Shown piece by piece: positions 17,040 through 26,632 of a stretch of DNA of 64,000 bases (the stretch's first letter is position 1; every line of letters begins with the position of its first letter). The notes under the pieces are model-generated. The model ran no database searches. It saw only the letters and a list, made by a program, of their open reading frames with translations, and was not told where the DNA came from. Source of the DNA: CAYNST01 sp964434105 (GTDB lineage: Bacteria; Pseudomonadota; Gammaproteobacteria; Pseudomonadales; Cellvibrionaceae); NCBI GenBank assembly GCA_964434105.1, contig CAYSTJ010000001.1:1-64000 (forward strand), in the 5' to 3' direction. The position numbers and the translations under genes are program-made.

Positions 17040-17999
17040 TCAGGCCGTCCGCCTGATCCCGGCCGTAATCCGGTGCTGAATAATAATAAACGTTAAAACC
17101 AGCCCGCCGATAAAAATGCGGGTCCACCAGCTGTTCAGCGAGCCGTGAAAGGAGATCCATGTCTGGATCAGGCCCATGGTCATAACGCCAGCCACTGTAC
17201 CCAGCACAAAACCATAGCCACCGCTCAGCAGCGTGCCGCCGATGACCACAGCCGCGATGGCATCAAGCTCAAGGCCCAGCCCCGACAGCGCGTAACCGGA
17301 CGCCGTATAAAAAGAATAAACAATGCCTGACACGGCCGCGAGTGTGCTGCTTAGTGCGTATATGCTGACAGTCGTCAGTCCGACAGGAACCCCCAATAAA
17401 GCAGCAGAAGTTGCGTTGCCGCCCAATGCATAAATGTAGCTGCCCAGCCGGGTAAAATGCGCAAGCCAGAGCCCGAATGCAAACACGATAACCATTAGCA
17501 TTGCCGCGCTGCTGAGCCAGGCGCGGTCGAATACATAAAAGCCAAAATTATTGACGGCATCGACAAAGGGATCTTCTATCGGGATGGACTGTTCGCTGAT
17601 GATTGTGGCCAGGCCGCGCGCGAAAAACATACCCGCGAGTGTGACAATAAAAGGCTGCAGGCGATACACATGGATCAACGCACCCATAAATGCACCAAAA
17701 ATCGCAGAAAGCATCAGCACTAGGGGAATGGCCTGAAGCGGGTGCCAGCCGAAGCTTTCTACCAGCAGAGCGAAAAGTACGCTGCTGAGTGCCATGACCG
17801 AGCCGACGCTCAGGTCAATGCCGCCCGACAAAATGACAAAAGTCATACCCAGCGCCGCGATGGCGAGGAAGGCATTATCGGTCAGCAGGTTCAATAAAAC
17901 GCGAGGACTGGCAAAACCCGGAAACTGCCAGGCGCCGGCTACAAGTAACAGTATGAATAATGCGCCGGTGGCGGCGACGGGTAAATATCGCGACGTCAT
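17040..17999 (-). CDS. Sugar ABC transporter permease, YjfF-like
   Basis: A 319-residue inner-membrane permease of the ribose/galactofuranose type (BPD_transp_2). It has about nine to ten helices, with the signature GMTFVILSGGIDLSVGSVMALSS in the first third and ELDAIAAVVIGGTLLSGGYG in the last third. The frame extends upstream, but the start at 17999 overlaps the preceding permease stop by four bases (ATGA), the usual arrangement, and gives the family length. Second permease of the four-gene importer; gene order is that of E. coli ytfQ-ytfR-ytfT-yjfF. The genes around it argue for L-arabinose as the sugar. Confidence 0.88.
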   Translation of the reverse strand: MTSRYLPVAATGALFILLLVAGAWQFPGFASPRVLLNLLTDNAFLAIAALGMTFVILSGGIDLSVGSVMALSSVLFALLVESFGWHPLQAIPLVLMLSAIFGAFMGALIHVYRLQPFIVTLAGMFFARGLATIISEQSIPIEDPFVDAVNNFGFYVFDRAWLSSAAMLMVIVFAFGLWLAHFTRLGSYIYALGGNATSAALLGVPVGLTTVSIYALSSTLAAVSGIVYSFYTASGYALSGLGLELDAIAAVVIGGTLLSGGYGFVLGTVAGVMTMGLIQTWISFHGSLNSWWTRIFIGGLVLTFIIIQHRITAGIRRTA

Positions 18000-19027
18000 G
18001 GTTGCGCTTCCTCGCGGGTTTTCATCCTGATAAATAAACGGCTCAACTGCGCGCGAAAAATCGATGATTGCAGTAGAAGTACAGCAATTATGATGATGGA
18101 TTTGATCAGCAGATTGAATCTTGGATCGACGCCACTCATTATTATGGTCGTCGTCATTGCCTGAATAATCAAAACACCGATCAATGTAAGTGGAATGGAA
18201 AACCGCCCGCCGGACAGGGAAGCGCCGCCCAGGACGACAGCCAGAATGGCATCCAGCTCCAGCCACAGCCCGGCGTTATTTGCATCGGCACCCTGAATAT
18301 CTGCACTGACGATCATTCCCGCTATGGCCGCACATAACCCGGAAAAACAGTACGCCGAAAACTTGATGCGCCGCACGTGCAGGCCGGCGTAGGCGCTGGC
18401 CTTCGGGTTGCAACCGATGGATTCGATAAACAGACCAATAGCGGTTAGCCGAACCACCAGTTGGGCCAGCACAAAGACGACCAGCACAATAATGATGGGG
18501 GTGGGCAGGCCCAGGACAGCGCCTACGCCTATAAAAGAAAACGCCTCGCTATTGAATGTGATGATTTGACCATCATTGATCAATTGCGCAATGCCGCGCC
18601 CGGCGACCATTAACACCAGTGTCGCGACAATGGGCTGAATCCCGAAGACGCTCACCAGGCTGCCGTTGACCGCGCCTGCCAGAAGGCCGGCACATAATCC
18701 CGCTGCTATCACCAGGGGCAGTGAATCAACGGAGCTGTTCAGCAAATTTGCACAGACGGCGCCACTGATCGCGATAACGGCGCCCACACTGAGGTCGATG
18801 CCGCCGGTGGCAATGACGATGGACATGCCGATCGCCAGCAGGGCAACGGGCGCGCTACGATTAAGAATATCGATCAGGCTGCCGTACAGGCGCCCGTCCT
18901 TGATTTCAAATTGGAAAAATTCGGGGGAGAAGATCAGGTTGGTCAGCAGAATAATCGCGAGTGCCAGTAATGGCAGAATCAGTTTATTTCCGGGCAGGTT
19001 CTCCAGGGTCAGTTGACGTTTCATCAT
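17996..19027 (-). CDS. Sugar ABC transporter permease, YtfT-like
   Basis: A 343-residue inner-membrane permease of the same family as the next gene, with LLAIGMSIVIATGGIDLSVGAVIAISG and LELDAILAVVLGGASLSGGRF. It pairs with the YjfF-like subunit to form the channel. Its stop overlaps that gene's start by four bases, and its start is 33 bases after the ATPase stop. Part of the predicted L-arabinose importer. Confidence 0.88.
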   Translation of the reverse strand: MMKRQLTLENLPGNKLILPLLALAIILLTNLIFSPEFFQFEIKDGRLYGSLIDILNRSAPVALLAIGMSIVIATGGIDLSVGAVIAISGAVCANLLNSSVDSLPLVIAAGLCAGLLAGAVNGSLVSVFGIQPIVATLVLMVAGRGIAQLINDGQIITFNSEAFSFIGVGAVLGLPTPIIIVLVVFVLAQLVVRLTAIGLFIESIGCNPKASAYAGLHVRRIKFSAYCFSGLCAAIAGMIVSADIQGADANNAGLWLELDAILAVVLGGASLSGGRFSIPLTLIGVLIIQAMTTTIIMSGVDPRFNLLIKSIIIIAVLLLQSSIFRAQLSRLFIRMKTREEAQP

Positions 19028-19060
19028 TGTCTCTGTTGCGTCTCCAGGGTTGGTTGACAG

Positions 19061-20566
19061 TCAATCCGGCTGCGCAATCGCTGACAGGACAGTATTTTCT
19101 GAAATGGCATTACCTTCGATGGTGGTCAGCATGGCTTTATCCTGCAATACGACAATCCTGTTGCTGAATGCGACCAACTCTTCAGTCTCCGAGGAGGCGA
19201 CGATCAATGTCATGCCCTCTGCGCAAAGGTTTCGAATAAGGTTCAGTATTTCGGCGTGAGCGCCGACGTCAATTCCGCGGGTGGGCTCGTCCAGAATGAG
19301 AATTTTTGGTCGGGTCAGCAGCCAGCGGGCCAGAATCACCTTCTGCTGATTGCCGCCGCTCAGTTCGCCGATGGGTTTTTCCATGCTGGAACAGACGATC
19401 TTGAGGTCTTTTATCGCCCGGGTCACCAGTTGCCGTGCCTCGGCCGGGCGTATGGGGCGCCACCAGCCTCTTTGCGCCTGTAGCGCCAGAATCAGGTTCT
19501 CGCGCACACTTAACGGATCGACTATACCTTCGGCTTTACGGTCTTCCGGGGTCAGTGCAAAACCCTCGGCGATGGCTGCGGAGGGTGACGCGGGGTTGTA
19601 ATTTTTGCCTTGGAATTTAATCTCGCCACCGGTAATTCTGCTCAACCCGGACAGAGCTGCGCAGACCTCGCTGCGTCCGGAGCCGAGCAGGCCGGCCAGT
19701 CCGATAGCGTCGCCACGGCGTGCGTGAAAACTTATTTCATTGATACCGTTTGACGCGGAAAGCGCATTGACCTGTAACAAAGCGTCATCGCCATCGCCAT
19801 CGGCGTGGCAGCGCGGTAACTGCTCCGCCGCGAGCAACTCCTTGCCCAGCATGTGCAGGATAAGTTCTTGACGGGACAGGTCCCGTGTCAAAAAGGTACC
19901 GACCCTGGCACCATTGCGCAGTACCGTTATCCGGTCTGTCAGATCATAAACCTGGTCGAGAAAATGCGTAACAAAAAGCACCGCGACACCGTTTGCCTTG
20001 AGTTTTCGCACGATGCTGAACAGCATGGCCACCTCACTGGCGTCGAGGCTGGCCGTGGGCTCATCGAGGATCAGCACTTTAGCCGAGGAATCTATCGCAC
20101 GTGCAATGGCGACCAGCTGCTGTATGGCGACCGAATAGGAAGACAGCGCCGCGTCCACATCAATATCGAGGTCGAAATCCTTCAACAGTTGCCGTGAACG
20201 GCGGCGGATCTGACGCCAGTTAATGCAGCCGAAACGTCTGGGTTCCCGCCCCAGAAACAGGTTATGTGCAACACTGAGATTCGGTAGAAGGGTGACCTCC
20301 TGGTAAACCGTGCTGATCCCCAGATGCCGGGCCTGACCGGGTGTCCGCGGCGAAATCGGTTTTCCGTTGAGAATGATTTTCCCGGCATCGGCGGGATGAA
20401 CACCTGTCATGACCTTGATCAGTGTCGACTTGCCCGCGCCATTTTCGCCGAGAAGTGCATGCACTTCTCCGGCCAGCAGTTCAAGGTCGATATTCTGCAG
20501 CGCATCAACGCCCTTGAAGCGCTTGCAAATATTCCGGAGCTCTATCACGGGCGGTTGACTGGACAT
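19061..20566 (-). CDS. Sugar ABC transporter ATP-binding protein, YtfR-like
   Basis: A 501-residue protein with two ABC domains in tandem, as in RbsA, XylG and YtfR. The first has the Walker A motif GENGAGKST (residues 40-48) and LILDEPTASLD; the second has the signature ELSGGNQQKVILARWL and LILDEPTRGIDVG. The start at 20566 (MSSQPPVIEL) lies 7 bases after the binding-protein stop and gives the length of E. coli YtfR (500); earlier in-frame starts would overlap the upstream gene. It powers uptake through the two permeases. Confidence 0.9.
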   Translation of the reverse strand: MSSQPPVIELRNICKRFKGVDALQNIDLELLAGEVHALLGENGAGKSTLIKVMTGVHPADAGKIILNGKPISPRTPGQARHLGISTVYQEVTLLPNLSVAHNLFLGREPRRFGCINWRQIRRRSRQLLKDFDLDIDVDAALSSYSVAIQQLVAIARAIDSSAKVLILDEPTASLDASEVAMLFSIVRKLKANGVAVLFVTHFLDQVYDLTDRITVLRNGARVGTFLTRDLSRQELILHMLGKELLAAEQLPRCHADGDGDDALLQVNALSASNGINEISFHARRGDAIGLAGLLGSGRSEVCAALSGLSRITGGEIKFQGKNYNPASPSAAIAEGFALTPEDRKAEGIVDPLSVRENLILALQAQRGWWRPIRPAEARQLVTRAIKDLKIVCSSMEKPIGELSGGNQQKVILARWLLTRPKILILDEPTRGIDVGAHAEILNLIRNLCAEGMTLIVASSETEELVAFSNRIVVLQDKAMLTTIEGNAISENTVLSAIAQPD

Positions 20567-20573
20567 CGGGGAG

Positions 20574-21539
20574 CTACTGTTTGCGCCTTGCATATTCGTC
20601 CGCCGCAGTGTCCTGGGTGAAGACATCACCCTCTATAGTAATCAGCTTCGGTATATCCTGTTTTCCCTGAAAATGGGCTTCAATCGCATCAAAGGCGGGG
20701 CCGCCCATATGGGGGCTCAGTTCCACAGTGACATTCGTGTCGCCATCCACCATGGCCTTGAAAATATCGGGCACTGCATCGACGGAGACAATCAATATGT
20801 CATCACCCGGATCGAGTCCGGCTTCCTTGATGGCAAGCACAGCGCCAAGCGCCATTTCATCATTGTGTGCCCAGACAGCGCAGATATCTTTGCCGCCCTG
20901 TTCGGCCTTCAGCAATGCTTCCATGACTTCCTTGCCTTTGCTTCGGGTAAATTCGCCAGTCTGGGAGCGAACAATGTTGGCCTGCTCGTATGCGACAATA
21001 ACTTCTTTAAAACCAGCCATCCGATCGTTTGCGGCAGTTGCACCCACCGTACCCTGGAGTTCGATAATATTGCAGTTACCGTCGGTTGCGTCCATCAGCC
21101 AGCGTGCCGCTTTGCGGCCCTCTTCCACAAAGTCTGAGGCAATGCGGGTCAAAAAAAGCGAGTCGTCGTCCAGCGACATATTGCGATCGACGATGACAAC
21201 AGGGATGCCGGCCCGTCTGGCTTCGGTCAAAACAGGTTTCCAGCCGGTTTCAACCACCGGGGCGACGATAATCGCGTCCACGCCCTGGGCAACAAAATTA
21301 CGGATGGCCTTGATCTGATTTTCCTGCTTTTGCTGTGCGTCCGAAAACTTCAAATCAATGCCGCGCTTTGCTGCTTCCGCTCTTACCGAGTCCGAGAAGG
21401 CGGTGCGCCAGCTGCTCTCCGACCCGACCTGGGAGAAGCCGATAACCAGTGGCCTGTCGCCATCCACAGGTTGGCGTTCATTGGATTGGCTACAGCCAGT
21501 CAGGGTCAGCAGCAAAAACAGAGATAAAGTGATTCGCAT
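20574..21539 (-). CDS. Sugar-binding lipoprotein of ABC importer, YtfQ-like
   Basis: A 321-residue periplasmic binding protein. The signal peptide ends in the lipobox LLTLTGC, so it is membrane-anchored, unlike the soluble E. coli YtfQ. The mature part follows YtfQ closely: VIGFSQVGSESSWR, QKQENQIKAIRNFVAQGVDAI, IAPVVETGW, NIIELQGTVGATAANDR and DFTRSKGKE-like TRSKGKEVMEALLKAEQ. YtfQ binds galactofuranose; related proteins in Shewanella serve L-arabinose. Because the operon continues into L-arabinonate metabolism, L-arabinose (perhaps the furanose released by GH51) is the likely ligand. The second ATG (21539) is chosen for its TAGGT site; the first is five codons upstream. Confidence 0.88.
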   Translation of the reverse strand: MRITLSLFLLLTLTGCSQSNERQPVDGDRPLVIGFSQVGSESSWRTAFSDSVRAEAAKRGIDLKFSDAQQKQENQIKAIRNFVAQGVDAIIVAPVVETGWKPVLTEARRAGIPVVIVDRNMSLDDDSLFLTRIASDFVEEGRKAARWLMDATDGNCNIIELQGTVGATAANDRMAGFKEVIVAYEQANIVRSQTGEFTRSKGKEVMEALLKAEQGGKDICAVWAHNDEMALGAVLAIKEAGLDPGDDILIVSVDAVPDIFKAMVDGDTNVTVELSPHMGGPAFDAIEAHFQGKQDIPKLITIEGDVFTQDTAADEYARRKQ

Positions 21540-21673
21540 AATTAACCTATCCATTCGTTATTCTTATTTTGATTTATTCAGTTAACGGCCCGATTGATGA
21601 GCCGCAGTGTGGGTGCGGCCACATGAAGCTTCAAGGGTTGAGCGCAGGATGCAATCGCGTAAACGCAGCATTT

Positions 21674-23281
21674 TTATTGGCGCTCCCGATCGACCGGCGC
21701 GGAAGTCTTTATTCCATTCACCAAACGGACAATGCCCAGATTGTTCTCATCCTGTAAGGCGGGGGGCAGCAGGGCCGTGGGATAATTCTGATAGCAAACC
21801 GGGCGCACAAAACGCCGGATTGCATTCGTACCGACCGACGTAAATCGCGAATCCGAAGAGGCCGGGAACGGGCCACCATGCATCATGGCGTGACAGACTT
21901 CCACGCCGGTGGGGAAACCGTTGACCACAATGCGGCCGACCGATTCGGTCAGGTGATCCATCAGTTCGTCGTTATCCGCCAGCTCTTCCGGGGTGCCATG
22001 CACAGTCGCGGTAAGCTGACCGGGAAGTCGTCGGGCGATTTTCAACACTTCTGCCTGATCCCGACACTTTATAACAATGGATGCGGGGCCGAATGTTTCT
22101 TCCAGCAGGTGTGGATTCTCCAGAACACTGTCGGCTGTGGTGCTGTACAGGGTTACCGGTGAAAGAAAACCGTCGCTGCTTTCCGGAAACGTGCCTTCGG
22201 CCACAATTTCCAAAGCGTTGGCGGCGCGACGCTGTTCCAGCGTTTTGTGAAAAGTGTTACATATGCCGCTGTTCAACATAACGGCAGGCGGCGCTGCCTG
22301 TACCAGCGTTCTAACGGCGGAGATAAACTGCTGCAACGGTGCGCCGTCAACGGCGATAACCAGTCCGGGTTTGACACAGAACTGACCGGATCCCAGGGTG
22401 AATGAGCTGACAAACCCCTGGGCAATATCGCTCGGGCTCTGTGCGAGCGCAGCGGGCAGTAAAAAGACCGGGTTGCTGCTGCCCATCTCGGCAAAAACAG
22501 GAATGGGTTCCGGACGGCCATTGGCCAATGCAATCAACGCGGTGCCACCGGCTAATGAGCCAGTGAAGCCGACAGCTTTAACAGCGGGTGCCTGCACCAG
22601 CTGCGATCCGACGGCATGTCCCTTGTCGATCAGATAGGAGAAGGTGCCTTTAGGCAGCCCCGCCTGTTCAACCGCCGCGGCCAGTGCCTGAGCAATCAGC
22701 TCACCGGTGCCAGGATGGGAAGGATGGCCTTTAACAATCACCGGGCAGCCCGCGGCAAGGGCGGACGCGGTATCGCCGCCCCCGACGGAAAATGCCAGCG
22801 GAAAGTTGCTGGCGCCGAACACGACAACCGGGCCAATGGGCTGGTTGATATGACGTAAATCAGGACGCGGTGCCGGCTGTCGTTGGGGTTGGGCGGTGTC
22901 GATACGCACATCGAGGTAATCCCCCGCTTCAATATAGTCGGCGAACATATTGAGCTGGCCGCAGGTGCGGCCCCGTTCACCTTCGGCACGCGCTCTCGGG
23001 TAGCCGGTTTCGGCCATGATGCGTTCCAGGAGTGCGTCGCCCAGGGCCATGATCTGCCCGGCGCAGGACCGCAGAAATGTGGCCCGGTCGCGTGATGATG
23101 TGCGACGGAAGATCCGGCCCGCCGCTGCCGCCATGCGTACGGTTTCGTCTACCTGCTCGCTGGACGCGATAGATATGGCCGGATGCAGGTCGCGGCCATT
23201 GCGGGGATCGACGCCGCAGAAATTCCCTGCTGCGCCCGGGACCCATTCTCCGCCGATCAATTGTTTTCCAGTAACTGTCAT
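21674..23281 (-). CDS. Alpha-ketoglutaric semialdehyde dehydrogenase (2,5-dioxopentanoate dehydrogenase)
   Basis: A 535-residue aldehyde dehydrogenase that oxidises 2,5-dioxopentanoate to 2-oxoglutarate, the last step of the oxidative pentose pathway. It carries the general base E265 in FAEMGSSN, the nucleophile C302 in GSGQFCVKPG, and the cofactor-binding PVVVFGASNFPLAFSVGGGD and VIVKGHPSHPGT. The HPSHPGT and FGASNFPLAFS segments are characteristic of the type III ketoglutaric semialdehyde dehydrogenases of about 525 residues linked to sugar acid use. It lies between the SDR gene and the importer genes on the same strand. Confidence 0.9.
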   Translation of the reverse strand: MTVTGKQLIGGEWVPGAAGNFCGVDPRNGRDLHPAISIASSEQVDETVRMAAAAGRIFRRTSSRDRATFLRSCAGQIMALGDALLERIMAETGYPRARAEGERGRTCGQLNMFADYIEAGDYLDVRIDTAQPQRQPAPRPDLRHINQPIGPVVVFGASNFPLAFSVGGGDTASALAAGCPVIVKGHPSHPGTGELIAQALAAAVEQAGLPKGTFSYLIDKGHAVGSQLVQAPAVKAVGFTGSLAGGTALIALANGRPEPIPVFAEMGSSNPVFLLPAALAQSPSDIAQGFVSSFTLGSGQFCVKPGLVIAVDGAPLQQFISAVRTLVQAAPPAVMLNSGICNTFHKTLEQRRAANALEIVAEGTFPESSDGFLSPVTLYSTTADSVLENPHLLEETFGPASIVIKCRDQAEVLKIARRLPGQLTATVHGTPEELADNDELMDHLTESVGRIVVNGFPTGVEVCHAMMHGGPFPASSDSRFTSVGTNAIRRFVRPVCYQNYPTALLPPALQDENNLGIVRLVNGIKTSAPVDRERQ

Positions 23282-23297
23282 GTTTGCCTCAATCTGG

Positions 23298-24065
23298 TTA
23301 GATCCAGCCGCCGTCGACGATAAAACTTTGTGCCGTGCACATTCTGCTGTCGTCCGAGGCCAGGAAAAGTGCCATGGCGCAGATGTCCTGTGGCGTGAGC
23401 GCGTTCTTCAAACACTGATTGTGTTGAATTTCCTTTAATGTTTCGTCATTTACCCAGTCGCGAAGCTGTCGTTCGGTCATCACCCAGCCGGGGATGAGGG
23501 TATTAATGCGTATATTGTCCCGGCCAAGATCCCTGGCCAGGCCGCGCGTCATGCCTTCCAGCGCCGCTTTGGATGTTGTATAGCCAGTCATGTTGCCCTG
23601 ACATTCGTACCAGCTCATGGAGCCAAAATTTATGATGGATCCGCCGCCCCGGGCTTTCATGCCCGGGTAAACCGCCTGTATGGCAAAGAATGCGTGCCGC
23701 AGGTTCACGTTGATGCGGTTATTCCAGTAATCCTCATCGATAACCCGGAAGTCATGGCGCGTGTCACTGGCGGCATTATTAATCAAAGTGGTGATGGCAC
23801 CGAACTGCTCGCTGACCGCGTTGATTATTTTTTTCAGATTTTCCGTTTGAGTGACATCACAGTAAAAAAAATGCGGTTCATTCGCCCCCGGAATTTCCCC
23901 CACCGTGCGGACCAGTTTGCGTGCTTCATCGGTCAATATATCGACAAAAACAACGTCCGCGCCCTGACGGCAAAACGCTTCTACCAGTGCTGCACCGATA
24001 CCCGTGGCGCCGCCGGTGATAAACACCACTTTATCTTTCAGACTGGGATATTGATTGCCTGGCAT
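23298..24065 (-). CDS. SDR-family dehydrogenase, probable L-arabinose 1-dehydrogenase
   Basis: A 255-residue short-chain dehydrogenase. The cofactor motif is TGGATGIG (residues 17-24), with D42 after the second strand favouring NAD; NNAAS follows, and the catalytic residues are S149, Y162 and K166 (YTTSK). The ATG at 24065 lies 11 bases after the dehydratase stop; the earlier in-frame start would overlap that gene. Position in the operon, between L-arabinonate dehydratase and the semialdehyde dehydrogenase, makes oxidation of L-arabinose to the lactone the likely role, but an SDR alone does not prove substrate. Confidence 0.82.
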   Translation of the reverse strand: MPGNQYPSLKDKVVFITGGATGIGAALVEAFCRQGADVVFVDILTDEARKLVRTVGEIPGANEPHFFYCDVTQTENLKKIINAVSEQFGAITTLINNAASDTRHDFRVIDEDYWNNRINVNLRHAFFAIQAVYPGMKARGGGSIINFGSMSWYECQGNMTGYTTSKAALEGMTRGLARDLGRDNIRINTLIPGWVMTERQLRDWVNDETLKEIQHNQCLKNALTPQDICAMALFLASDDSRMCTAQSFIVDGGWI

Positions 24066-24076
24066 TTCGAAGACTC

Positions 24077-25810
24077 TCAGTGGGAGTGAGCGGGCACGTC
24101 GGCACCTCGACACCCAACCAGAAAATCGAAGTCGCAGCCTTCATCGGCCTGCAATACATGATTCCGGTAGAGTTCGAGGTAGCCTCCGGTTTTGATGAAC
24201 GGTTGCCTCTCTTTCAGCTTTTCGATCCGGGTCGCAATGTCGGCGTCACTGACTTCCAGTTGCAGAACACCTTCCTCCGCGTCCAATACAATATAGTCCC
24301 CGTCCTGCACGGCAGCGAGTGGTCCGAATTCCATGGATTCCGGCGCGACGTGGAGTACCACCGTCCCGAAGGCCGTGCCGCTCATGCGGGCGTCAGAAAT
24401 CCGCACCATATCCGTAATGCCTTTTTTTAGAATTTTCGCCGGCAGTGCCATATTGCCCACTTCGGCCATACCGGGATAACCTTTCGGGCCGCAATTTTTC
24501 ATCACCATAATGCAATGCTCATCGATATCCAGGGCTTCGTCGTCGATGCGCCGTTTGTAGTCGTCAAAGCTGTGAAAAACCACCGCGCGACCGCGGTGCT
24601 TCATCAGGTGCGGACTGGCCGCGGACGTTTTTAAAACGGCACCACGCGGTGCCAGGTTGCCACGCAGAATGCAGATCCCCCCGTTTTTAACCAGCGGGTT
24701 TTGGGGCGTGCGAATGACGTCATTGTTATAGCAGGGTGCGGCTCGCACATTTTCCCACAGGCTTAAACCGTTTACCGTCAATGCATCTTTATCCAGAAGA
24801 TCCTGTTCGCCCAGACGCCTCAATACAGCCGGCAGTCCGCCCGCATAGTAAAATTCTTCCATAAGATACTGGCCGGAGGGCATCAGGTTGACGAGGGTCG
24901 GCACATCTCTACCGTAAATCTGCCAGTCTTCCAGATTCAGTTCGACGCCAATCCGCTGCGCGATGGCTTTGAGGTGAATGACCGCATTGGTGGAGCCGCC
25001 TATCGCGGCATTGGTGCGGATGGCATTGCAGAAGGCCGCACGCGTCAGAATTTTGCTGAGCCTGAGATCTTCTTCAACCATGTCGACTATGCGCATGCCG
25101 GAGAGGTGTGCCAGCACATAGCGGCGCGAATCCACGGCGGGAATGGCCGCGTTGTGGGGCAGGGACGTACCCAGCGCTTCCGCCATACAGGCCATGGTGG
25201 AGGCCGTTCCCATGGTATTGCAGCTCCCGGCCGAGCGGGACATGCCGGCTTCGGCACTGAGGAATTCGTCGATAGTGACTTCGCCTGTCTTGAGTTTTTC
25301 GTGCATTTGCCACACAAGGGTGCCGGACCCAACGTCCTTGCCCTGGTGTTTGCCATTGAGCATTGGGCCACCAGAGACTACTATGGCCGGGATGTCGCAG
25401 CTCGCCGCGCCCATAAGCAGGGCAGGCGTGGTTTTGTCGCAACCGACCAGCAGTACCACGCCGTCGATGGGATTGCCGCGGATGGATTCCTCAACATCCA
25501 TAGATGCCAGATTGCGAGTGAGCATGGCCGTAGGGCGCAGGTTGGACTCCCCGCTGGAGAAAACCGGAAATTCCACCGGTAGCCCTCCGGCTTCGTATAC
25601 GCCCTGTTTAACCCGCTCGGCCAGTTGACGAAGATGGGCATTGCACGGCGTCAGCTCTGACCAGGTGTTGCAAATGCCGATGACGGGCTTTCCTGAAAAC
25701 TGATGGTCCGGGAAACCCTGATTTTTCATCCAGCTTCGATACATAAACCCGTTTTTGTCGTTGGTCCCGAACCATTGGGTAGACCGTAAGCTTTTTTTCG
25801 GCGTGCTCAT
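24077..25810 (-). CDS. L-arabinonate dehydratase (IlvD/Edd family)
   Basis: A 577-residue Fe-S dehydratase that converts L-arabinonate to 2-keto-3-deoxy-L-arabinonate. Three cysteines sit where the [2Fe-2S] cluster ligands of the family lie: C56 (TPCNAHL), C124 (GCDKTTPA) and C197 (GSCNTMGTAST). The opening STQWFGTNDKNGFMYRSWMKNQG and the length match the sugar-acid dehydratase branch rather than dihydroxyacid dehydratase of branched-chain amino acid synthesis. It is the first gene of the leftward operon and is divergent from the GntR regulator. Confidence 0.9.
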   Translation of the reverse strand: MSTPKKSLRSTQWFGTNDKNGFMYRSWMKNQGFPDHQFSGKPVIGICNTWSELTPCNAHLRQLAERVKQGVYEAGGLPVEFPVFSSGESNLRPTAMLTRNLASMDVEESIRGNPIDGVVLLVGCDKTTPALLMGAASCDIPAIVVSGGPMLNGKHQGKDVGSGTLVWQMHEKLKTGEVTIDEFLSAEAGMSRSAGSCNTMGTASTMACMAEALGTSLPHNAAIPAVDSRRYVLAHLSGMRIVDMVEEDLRLSKILTRAAFCNAIRTNAAIGGSTNAVIHLKAIAQRIGVELNLEDWQIYGRDVPTLVNLMPSGQYLMEEFYYAGGLPAVLRRLGEQDLLDKDALTVNGLSLWENVRAAPCYNNDVIRTPQNPLVKNGGICILRGNLAPRGAVLKTSAASPHLMKHRGRAVVFHSFDDYKRRIDDEALDIDEHCIMVMKNCGPKGYPGMAEVGNMALPAKILKKGITDMVRISDARMSGTAFGTVVLHVAPESMEFGPLAAVQDGDYIVLDAEEGVLQLEVSDADIATRIEKLKERQPFIKTGGYLELYRNHVLQADEGCDFDFLVGCRGADVPAHSH

Positions 25811-25877
25811 GAAACTGATCTTTTTTTATAGGTGTAATGGGCTGTGACAGACCTGCGTCTACATTCACTTTGCAATC

Positions 25878-25887
25878 ATCATATGAT
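25878..25887. promoter_or_regulatory. Candidate GntR operator in the divergent arabinose promoter
   Basis: The perfect 10-base palindrome ATCATATGAT lies in the 114-base gap between the L-arabinonate dehydratase gene and the GntR-family gene. FadR-type GntR proteins bind short palindromes with this A/T-rich make-up, so it may control both directions. Assignment is by position only. Confidence 0.4.
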
Positions 25888-25924
25888 ATAGTTCGCGCAG
25901 ATTCCACATCAAGTGTTCACATTT

Positions 25925-26632
25925 ATGCAAACCAGACAAATACAACCAAAAAATCTGAATGCTCAAACCGTCGAGCTTCTGGGGCAGAGAATTGTTCAGG
26001 GTCATTACAAGGAAGGGCAGCAATTGCCGATCGAGCCGGCATTGTGTGCCGAATTCGGTGTCAGTCGTCCGATCGTAAGAGAAGCGACCAAAATACTGAT
26101 TGCCAAAGGGCTGCTCCAGTCCAAACCCAAGGTGGGCACTATTGTTCAGAAGAAGGGTAGCTGGAATCTGATGGATGCCGACGTACTCAGCTGGGTGACG
26201 CAATCGCTGCCCGCCGACGAGTTTCTCGATATGCTGTTTGAGGCGCGCCTGGCTATTGAGCCGACTGCGGCGGCGCTTGCCGCGCAAAAGGCGACCGACG
26301 AGGACATTGCGCGCATTGCGGCAGCTTACGAAGATATGGAATCTGCAACCTCAATCGCGGCGTCAATCGAGCCGGATGTGCGGTTTCATCAGGCAATACT
26401 GGACGGAACACATAACGACGTGATCCGTTATATCGGGCACACGCTTCATAACGCGCTGGCGATCTCCTTCAGTTTAACGTCCTGGCACGAGGAAATTCAC
26501 GCATTGTCGCTGCCGCGACATAAAGCGGTTTATCAGGCGATTGCCGCCAAAAACCCGGCGGCAGCAGAAAAGGCTGTACGAAAGCTGCTTCTGAACTCCC
26601 GAACCGATTTTGACCGGAAGACGGCAGAATGA
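25925..26632 (+). CDS. GntR/FadR-family transcriptional regulator of the arabinose cluster
   Basis: A 235-residue regulator. The N-terminal winged helix shows LGQRIVQGHYKEGQQLPIEPALCAEFGVSRPIVREATKILIAKGLL. The C-terminal FCD domain is all-helical, with DVRFHQAILDGTHNDVIRYIG and a late HKAVYQAI, containing the metal- or ligand-binding histidines. Such proteins usually respond to a sugar acid intermediate. Divergent from the catabolic operon and overlapping the AraD1 gene by four bases, it most likely controls the whole cluster. A GTG four codons upstream is an alternative start. Confidence 0.88.
   Translation: MQTRQIQPKNLNAQTVELLGQRIVQGHYKEGQQLPIEPALCAEFGVSRPIVREATKILIAKGLLQSKPKVGTIVQKKGSWNLMDADVLSWVTQSLPADEFLDMLFEARLAIEPTAAALAAQKATDEDIARIAAAYEDMESATSIAASIEPDVRFHQAILDGTHNDVIRYIGHTLHNALAISFSLTSWHEEIHALSLPRHKAVYQAIAAKNPAAAEKAVRKLLLNSRTDFDRKTAE

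Noticed and set aside
18000..18266. N-terminal extension of the YjfF-like permease
   Set aside because: The extra 89 residues lie inside the upstream permease gene and are low-complexity; the ATGA overlap at 17999 gives the family length.
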